Below, in pieces: positions 33,331 to 37,490 of a stretch of DNA of 37,490 nucleotides. The stretch is from Clostridia bacterium (GTDB taxonomy: Bacteria; Bacillota; Clostridia; Oscillospirales; Acutalibacteraceae). A model generated the notes under the pieces. The model was not told where the DNA came from. It ran no database searches and saw only the letters and a list, made by a program, of their open reading frames with translations. The stretch lies in NCBI GenBank assembly GCA_017475765.1, contig JAFVEY010000030.1, forward strand, positions 1 through 37,490, written 5' to 3'. The translations under genes were made by a program, and so were the position numbers. Within the stretch, counting starts at the first letter, position 1. The number at the start of each line of letters is the position of its first letter.

Positions 33331-34837
33331 GTTAAAAACACTAAAGCAACTTATTTATAACGCTGACGAACAATACGGTGATGAAATATTTATCCGTGAA
33401 TATATTGACAAAGAATTTCGTGATACAAGCTTTCGTGACTTTCGTAAAACCTGCGACAATATTGCCGTATGGATTCAAAAACACTTTAGCGGAAAAACAC
33501 ATATAGCTCTTATAGGAACTACCTCTTTTGAGTATCTGAGCGCCTGGTTTGGCGTACAGTGCAGTTGTAATGTATCTGTTCCGCTTGATACAAACAACAA
33601 TCCCGAAAATATTGCAGATGAGCTTGCCCGTTCTGACAGTAAAATGCTATTCCTCGATGATAAGCACGTTAAGGATATACCATTGTTCAAGGAACGTTGT
33701 CCTCAGATTGAATATTATGTCCACATCAACAAACCTGAGAAAGGAATGCTTTATCTGGGCGATATCGCAGCCGAGTATGAAGGACAGACTCCGGTGGAAG
33801 ATGTGTCTGAGGACGATCTTGCAGCAATACTGTTCACATCGGGAACTACCGGTATCAGTAAAGGAGTAGTGCTGACCCACGGTAATTTTATTGATAACAC
33901 TACCTGCTGCCCCGATGACGATTATCATGGAATGAAACTGCTTACGGTTCTTCCGATACATCACGTTTTCTGCTTTACAATTGATATTCTTCATAGTCTG
34001 TGGAACGGTGTGACCGTGTGTGTAAATGACTCATTATTCCATATCTCCAAGAATCTCAAGCTTTTTAAGCCGGAATACTGTACATTCGTACCGATGATTG
34101 CAGCAACAATACTCGGAAAAATGCAGATGGCTGCAAAAAAAATACCCTATAAAGAAATGATAGCACATGAGACATTCGGCGAACAGCTCATTGCGATATT
34201 CTCCGGCGGTGCGTATCTGAGTCCTGAAATTATTAATGGTTACAAAGAATTTGGCATAGATATAGCACAGGGCTATGGAATGACGGAATGTTCTCCCAGA
34301 ATATGTACCGGTATCGTTAACTGCCCCAAACCGGACTCAGTAGGTAAGATAGTAAACGGCTGTGAGGTAAAAATAGTTGACGGCGAGATATGGGTAAAGA
34401 GCAAGTCAGTTATGAAGGGATATTACAAAAATCCGGAGGAAACTGCCAATACACTAACTCCGGACGGCTGGCTCAAAACCGGAGATCTGGGTCACAAAGA
34501 CAACGATGGTTATCTTTATATTACCGGAAGAAAGAAAAATCTTATCATACTCTCCAATGGCGAGAATGTTTCTCCGGAGGAGATAGAGAATAAGTTCATT
34601 ACATTCCGCCCTATAAAAGAGATCGTCGTTTACGAGGACGGTCATCTTATCACAGCACAGATATATCCCGATCCTGATTACAAATCGGAGGATATTCAGG
34701 AAGAGATACGCAGAAAAGTAGATGAGATCAATGACACATTCCCGCCTGCCAAACGAATTGTGAACATTATATTTCGTGATAAGGAATTTGTCAAGACCGC
34801 TTCTAAGAAGATCATTCGTGCCAGGATAAACGAATAA
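33323..34837 (+). CDS. AMP-forming acyl/aminoacyl activating enzyme (ANL superfamily)
   Basis: A 504-residue adenylate-forming enzyme. P-loop A3 is LFTSGTTGISKGVVLTHGNF (170-189), A5 is GYGMTECSP (318-325), A7/A8 is LKTGDLG...YITGRKKNLIILSNG, and the C-terminal lysine segment is KTASKKIIRARI (491-502). The A4 region (LPIHHVFCFTIDIL) looks like acyl-CoA or fatty-acyl-AMP ligases and lacks the FDxS aspartate that holds amino groups in NRPS A domains. A carboxylic acid without an alpha-amino group is therefore the likelier substrate. ATG 33323 follows GGAGGT. Its stop overlaps the next start by one base. Confidence 0.9.
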   Translation: MAELKTLKQLIYNADEQYGDEIFIREYIDKEFRDTSFRDFRKTCDNIAVWIQKHFSGKTHIALIGTTSFEYLSAWFGVQCSCNVSVPLDTNNNPENIADELARSDSKMLFLDDKHVKDIPLFKERCPQIEYYVHINKPEKGMLYLGDIAAEYEGQTPVEDVSEDDLAAILFTSGTTGISKGVVLTHGNFIDNTTCCPDDDYHGMKLLTVLPIHHVFCFTIDILHSLWNGVTVCVNDSLFHISKNLKLFKPEYCTFVPMIAATILGKMQMAAKKIPYKEMIAHETFGEQLIAIFSGGAYLSPEIINGYKEFGIDIAQGYGMTECSPRICTGIVNCPKPDSVGKIVNGCEVKIVDGEIWVKSKSVMKGYYKNPEETANTLTPDGWLKTGDLGHKDNDGYLYITGRKKNLIILSNGENVSPEEIENKFITFRPIKEIVVYEDGHLITAQIYPDPDYKSEDIQEEIRRKVDEINDTFPPAKRIVNIIFRDKEFVKTASKKIIRARINE

Positions 34838-35487
34838 TGAATATGCAAGTTGGATTTATGATATCAGTCATATTGAATATACTAGGATTTGTTCTGACAG
34901 TTGTGGGTACTATTGTTATGGTCAAAGGCATAGATGCTGATGAGTATCTTGGAGGAAAAGGGCTGAGTGCTTTAAAATATTTTACAGTACAGTCAAACCT
35001 CTTGTATGGTACATACGCAGGCGTATTTGCGGTTTTTGAGCTGATATACGGATCGGCAGACACAATGCCTTCAATTCTGTACATCATTAAATATGTTCTG
35101 ACGGTAGGAGTAACTCTCACAATGCTTACTGTGCTGTTTTATCTTGCTCCCGTAGTTCAGAAATCCTATCCTCCGCTTTTCAAGGGCGCTAATTTATATT
35201 TTCACCTGTTAGTACCGTTACTTGGAGCGATATCGTTCTGCTTTTTTGAAAAAAGTGCTGTGATCAGTTTCCAACAAGTATTCTTGGGACTGATACCGTT
35301 TGGTATATATGCTGCGTTTTATTCCGTAAATTCACTTTCTCATGCCGAAAATGGTCGGGTTTCAAAGGAATATGACTGGTATTGTTTTCTTTCCAAGGGT
35401 ACTAATAAAGGAGTTATTTCCTTTATGATCATGCTTGTGGCAGCATTTGCGATATGTTTAGGATTGTGGTTTATAAATTCTCTGTAA
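34837..35487 (+). CDS. AIG1/Pr6Pr-like six-segment membrane protein
   Basis: A 216-residue membrane protein with six hydrophobic segments. KYFTVQSNLLYGTYA (T50) near segment 2 and NLYFHLLVPLLGAISF (H123) near segment 4 resemble the Pr6Pr/AIG1 (FAR-17a) family. Animal members are threonine-type hydrolases of fatty acid esters, with one conserved Thr and one conserved His. The start overlaps the stop of the adenylating enzyme (ATGA-type junction), so it is part of the same operon. It could process, move or sense the acylated product. The family call is moderate and rests on these two motifs and topology. Confidence 0.65.
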   Translation: MNMQVGFMISVILNILGFVLTVVGTIVMVKGIDADEYLGGKGLSALKYFTVQSNLLYGTYAGVFAVFELIYGSADTMPSILYIIKYVLTVGVTLTMLTVLFYLAPVVQKSYPPLFKGANLYFHLLVPLLGAISFCFFEKSAVISFQQVFLGLIPFGIYAAFYSVNSLSHAENGRVSKEYDWYCFLSKGTNKGVISFMIMLVAAFAICLGLWFINSL

Positions 35488-35554
35488 AATATAAACGACC
35501 TGACAAAATATACATACTTTGACGTTAAAGAGTCTCTTCCTTTTTTGCAAAAAA

Positions 35555-35592
35555 ATCCTGTTCGTTCCGATTTGCATCAGAACGAGCAGGAT
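35555..35592. terminator. Bidirectional terminator after the C-T-A operon
   Basis: A 13-base stem ATCCTGTTCGTTC (35555-35567) with GAACGAGCAGGAT (35580-35592), one G-T pair. T-rich tracts flank both ends (ATATTTTTA on the forward strand, TTTTTTG on the reverse), so it can also stop transcription of the relic at 35599. Confidence 0.85.
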
Positions 35593-35598
35593 ATATTT

Positions 35599-35934
35599 TT
35601 ATGCTTTCTGTACAAGACAGTCTTTGCCTGAAAAGGCAATACCATATTTGAATACAGTTTCTCTTTTGTAGGGAGTGTAGTATTTATTGTTTTCGATCTG
35701 CCGAAGTGCCTCATCACAAAGCTTTGACATTTCATCGTCGTTTTTCGCTCTCTTTAACTCAAAGATCGCTACATATCGCCGGGAAGTGTCCTTAATGATA
35801 ATATCTGCTCTTCCTTTGCCGGTTTCACGGTTCGATTCTACGCTGAGATTTTTGACTCCCGAAAACAGTCCGGCCAGAAACACATGATAAAAATTTTCAT
35901 TATAGTCATAGTAACTGATTGTATCATCATCAGA
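35599..35934 (-). pseudogene. Truncated DUF1703-type PD-(D/E)XK nuclease-like relic
   Basis: Only the C-terminal part of an AAA-ATPase/DUF1703 family protein is left, about 110 of a usual 500 or more residues. ENFYHVFLAGLFSG is the typical entry to the nuclease-like domain. GRADIIIKDTSRRYVAIFELK supplies the D...E-x-K triad, and ALRQIENNKYY follows. The frame stays open upstream to about 35934 and soon meets a stop and a terminator hairpin (35946-35993). No start codon has a ribosome binding site; GTG 35883 is the only in-frame candidate found. It is most likely a dead fragment left by a rearrangement. Confidence 0.75.
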
Positions 35935-35945
35935 GTTTTGGATAT

Positions 35946-35993
35946 GAAAAAAGCACTCTCACTCAGCCCGGAATCAGGTTCAGTAAAAGTGCT
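35946..35993 (-). terminator. Terminator of the MuF-toxin operon
   Basis: On the reverse strand a 12-base stem (AGCACTTTTACT with AGTGAGAGTGCT, two G-U pairs) encloses an 18-base loop and is followed by TTTTTT. It lies about 30 bases after the 59-codon ORF. Confidence 0.8.
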
Positions 35994-36024
35994 GATTGAT
36001 TAAGTTTGAAATAACGTGCATTTT

Positions 36025-36204
36025 TCATTGTTCACACGCCTTAATGTACTTCACGCTTATAATCGGTGCAGCAAAAATCAAATGATCATCATGGGCATGG
36101 ACACAAATTATTCCGTCATCGCCGGAATAAATCTTGTCGCCTTTTTTCTTGTCGATAATAATTGTCGTTGAACTGTTATCGGAAAACACAACTTCATATT
36201 TCAT
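36025..36204 (-). CDS. 59-residue protein of unknown family
   Basis: A small ORF from ATG 36204 (MKYEVVFSDNSSTTIII) to TGA 36025 with a strong GAAAGGAAG ribosome binding site. The predicted protein is beta-rich at the N-terminus, has an acidic-histidine cluster (VHAHDDHL) and ends KACEQ. It has no membrane segment. It lies 57 bases after the probable immunity gene and directly before the operon terminator. I do not recognise it; an accessory or second immunity protein is possible from position only. Confidence 0.65.
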   Translation of the reverse strand: MKYEVVFSDNSSTTIIIDKKKGDKIYSGDDGIICVHAHDDHLIFAAPIISVKYIKACEQ

Positions 36205-36261
36205 ACTTTCACTTCCTTTCAGGTATAAAAATACCGCCCCGGTTTCCCGAAGCGGTTGATT

Positions 36262-36525
36262 TTATGAAACTTTTCCAAGATACTTTTGTGTATACTCTGT
36301 TTGCTCAAACTTCACATTACCGTTTTCAACAAAAATCTTCAAGACGATAGGGGCAGGAGTTTCATCAAGTAATCCATTACTGCCTTTGGATGGATCATGA
36401 TACTGCAACCAAATATCATTTTTCCCCCAGCATTGCGGTAAACTCTTAGCTTTTTCAAAATCCAATTCATTCTCTAAACAATATTTTTCGATTTCCTTTG
36501 AATACTTGTTAAATAGCTTACACAT
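36262..36525 (-). CDS. Probable immunity protein of the MuF-fused toxin
   Basis: An 87-residue soluble protein (MCKLFNKYSKEIEKYCLENE at the start), with helical N-terminus and beta-rich C-terminal half (APIVLKIFVENGNVKFEQTE). AAGGAG precedes ATG 36525, and the gene starts four bases after the toxin-fusion stop. The longer in-frame extension to 36738 is the out-of-frame overlap of the toxin gene and is rejected. No family was recognised. Position immediately after a polymorphic-toxin-like C-terminus, small size and strong translation signal are the reasons for the immunity call. Confidence 0.65.
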   Translation of the reverse strand: MCKLFNKYSKEIEKYCLENELDFEKAKSLPQCWGKNDIWLQYHDPSKGSNGLLDETPAPIVLKIFVENGNVKFEQTEYTQKYLGKVS

Positions 36526-36529
36526 AATA

Positions 36530-37490
36530 TCAACTCCTTTTTTCAAAGGTACGAAAGTTACCTTTTGAATTGTAAATAACAGTTGTTTGATGATTAAAAC
36601 AATCCAAAATAGAATAATCACCGTCTGAAGGCTGCATAGCCAAATAATCGATACCGGGATGCGTATGTCCACTCCAACGATAGCCCTGCTCTGCCATCTG
36701 TTTTGCTGTTTCGACATCAATATTGACACTTTTCGCATTTCCTCTGATAATCAGTCTTTCTCCTGCCTTCGTAAACAGAGCAAATTCATCACCGGTATAA
36801 GCAGTTAAAGCGGAAAGATCAGCCATACTTACTGATTTTTTCGGAACAGCTACTCTGCTGTCAAATTCACTCAGCATTTCCAGCAATCTTTTTTGTCTTT
36901 TGTTCAATTCTATGCCAAACATAAGAATAGCATTCGGATTACCTTTTCCGGTATTTCGCTGCTCGATAGGCATATCTATTGAATGTATAGACATTTTTGA
37001 CACTTCCTTCGTATCTATTATACCACTTTCGCTCGATTTTTCAACCGTTTGGGCAGATTTTTTCTCGGAATCTTCCATTGAGGAAGTAAGTTTTCCGAAA
37101 CTCTCCGCTTTCTGCCCCCACACCTGCGCCCTTGCACCGTACATACGCTGATTGTCGGGGTCAAGGGTGTATTTGCTCATGCGGTCATAGCGCTCTTCCT
37201 GCTTTTCGGAATAGGCTTGCTTCTGCTCAGATTCGTAACGCTGCGCCATTTCGTCAAGCTCATCGGCGGTGTACTCCGAGCCTTCGGGCGGTGTGCTGAC
37301 ACCCTCAAAGTAGGTAGTATGTACATCACGACATCTCGGATGATAAAGTCCTGCCGCAATTGCTTCCGACAAAAGCGGATATTGCAAGCCGGTAACTGGA
37401 GAAATGCCGCTCTTGTCTGCACCACTCCAGACATCGTCAATGAATACCTTCCCGACAAACGGAGCGCACAGCGGACACGGACAGGCACGT
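36530..37490 (-). CDS. MuF-type phage minor capsid protein fused to a JAB/MPN-like C-terminal toxin (5' end outside window)
   Basis: About 319 residues are visible; the N-terminus lies past the right edge. The first part carries the C-terminal signature of phage minor capsid (SPP1 gp7/Mu F, Phage_min_cap2) proteins: ACPCPLCAPFVGKVF, YPLLSEAIAAGLYHPRCRD. A charged linker follows (about 37265-37000). The last 150 residues are unrelated to capsid proteins and contain ALTAYTGDEFALF and GHTHPG...QPSDGDYSI, an HxHP-then-SxxD arrangement like JAB/MPN metalloproteases, though with a spacing about three residues longer than usual. This modular layout is that of MuF-associated polymorphic toxins carried by temperate phages. 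Toxin activity is inferred. Confidence 0.75.
   Translation of the reverse strand, partial: RACPCPLCAPFVGKVFIDDVWSGADKSGISPVTGLQYPLLSEAIAAGLYHPRCRDVHTTYFEGVSTPPEGSEYTADELDEMAQRYESEQKQAYSEKQEERYDRMSKYTLDPDNQRMYGARAQVWGQKAESFGKLTSSMEDSEKKSAQTVEKSSESGIIDTKEVSKMSIHSIDMPIEQRNTGKGNPNAILMFGIELNKRQKRLLEMLSEFDSRVAVPKKSVSMADLSALTAYTGDEFALFTKAGERLIIRGNAKSVNIDVETAKQMAEQGYRWSGHTHPGIDYLAMQPSDGDYSILDCFNHQTTVIYNSKGNFRTFEKRS

Noticed and set aside
36526-36738. N-terminal extension of the immunity-like gene to 36738
   Set aside because: It overlaps the toxin coding sequence in another frame; AAGGAG just before ATG 36525 fixes the shorter start.

Overview
The window looks like chromosomal DNA of a low-to-moderate GC, Gram-positive gut Bacillota, most likely an Oscillospiraceae/Ruminococcus-type anaerobe. 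The reasons are an apparently secreted multi-domain alpha-amylase with bacterial Ig-like and starch-binding modules, clean AGGAGG-type ribosome binding sites, a T-box in front of alaS, an uninterrupted sporulation sigma factor (sigK), ATP-dependent PEP carboxykinase, and BspA-type leucine-rich repeats. The genus is an inference from gene content.

Layout. (1) 1-3.2 kb: reverse-strand alpha-amylase running off the left edge. (2) 3.7-6.4 kb: a DUF4317 gene (-), then an HD-domain protein and a CmpB-family membrane protein (+). (3) 6.5-10.6 kb: a five-gene module of response regulator, ABC ATPase, two related permeases and an intramembrane-type histidine kinase. The first and last genes form a two-component system that probably senses and answers membrane-active antibiotics or peptides; tandem TTAAG boxes one helical turn apart precede the transporter genes. 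(4) 10.7-13.1 kb: sigK (-), tRNA-Gly(GCC) with a consensus promoter and terminator (+), and a two-gene membrane-protein operon (-) under two PadR-like palindromes. (5) 13.3-20 kb: murC, then a polyamine operon (speD, speA, speE and a carboxynorspermidine-dehydrogenase-like gene), then a hemolysin III family gene. (6) 20-31.3 kb, all reverse strand: an ECF sigma factor fused through a membrane segment to surface leucine-rich repeats, a TerB-like protein, pckA, alaS with its T-box leader, a RelQ-like alarmone synthetase, an Rsm22/METTL17-like methyltransferase with four conserved cysteines, and a von Willebrand A-domain lipoprotein. (7) 31.7-35.5 kb: a compact forward operon of a free-standing condensation domain, a carrier protein, an adenylating enzyme and an AIG1/Pr6Pr-like membrane protein, i.e. 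a minimal split NRPS-like pathway. (8) 35.6-37.5 kb: accessory DNA with a truncated DUF1703 nuclease-like relic and a reverse-strand operon made of the C-terminus of a phage MuF-type minor capsid protein fused to a putative JAB/MPN-like toxin, a probable immunity gene and a 59-codon ORF, closed by a strong terminator.

The most unusual systems are the MuF-toxin/immunity operon at the right edge, the stand-alone C-T-A plus AIG1-like operon, and the membrane-tethered ECF sigma/LRR fusion with an internal lipobox. The coexistence of aminopropyltransferase-type and carboxypolyamine-type enzymes in one operon is a further point of interest. Function calls rest on reading motifs by eye; no database search was run.
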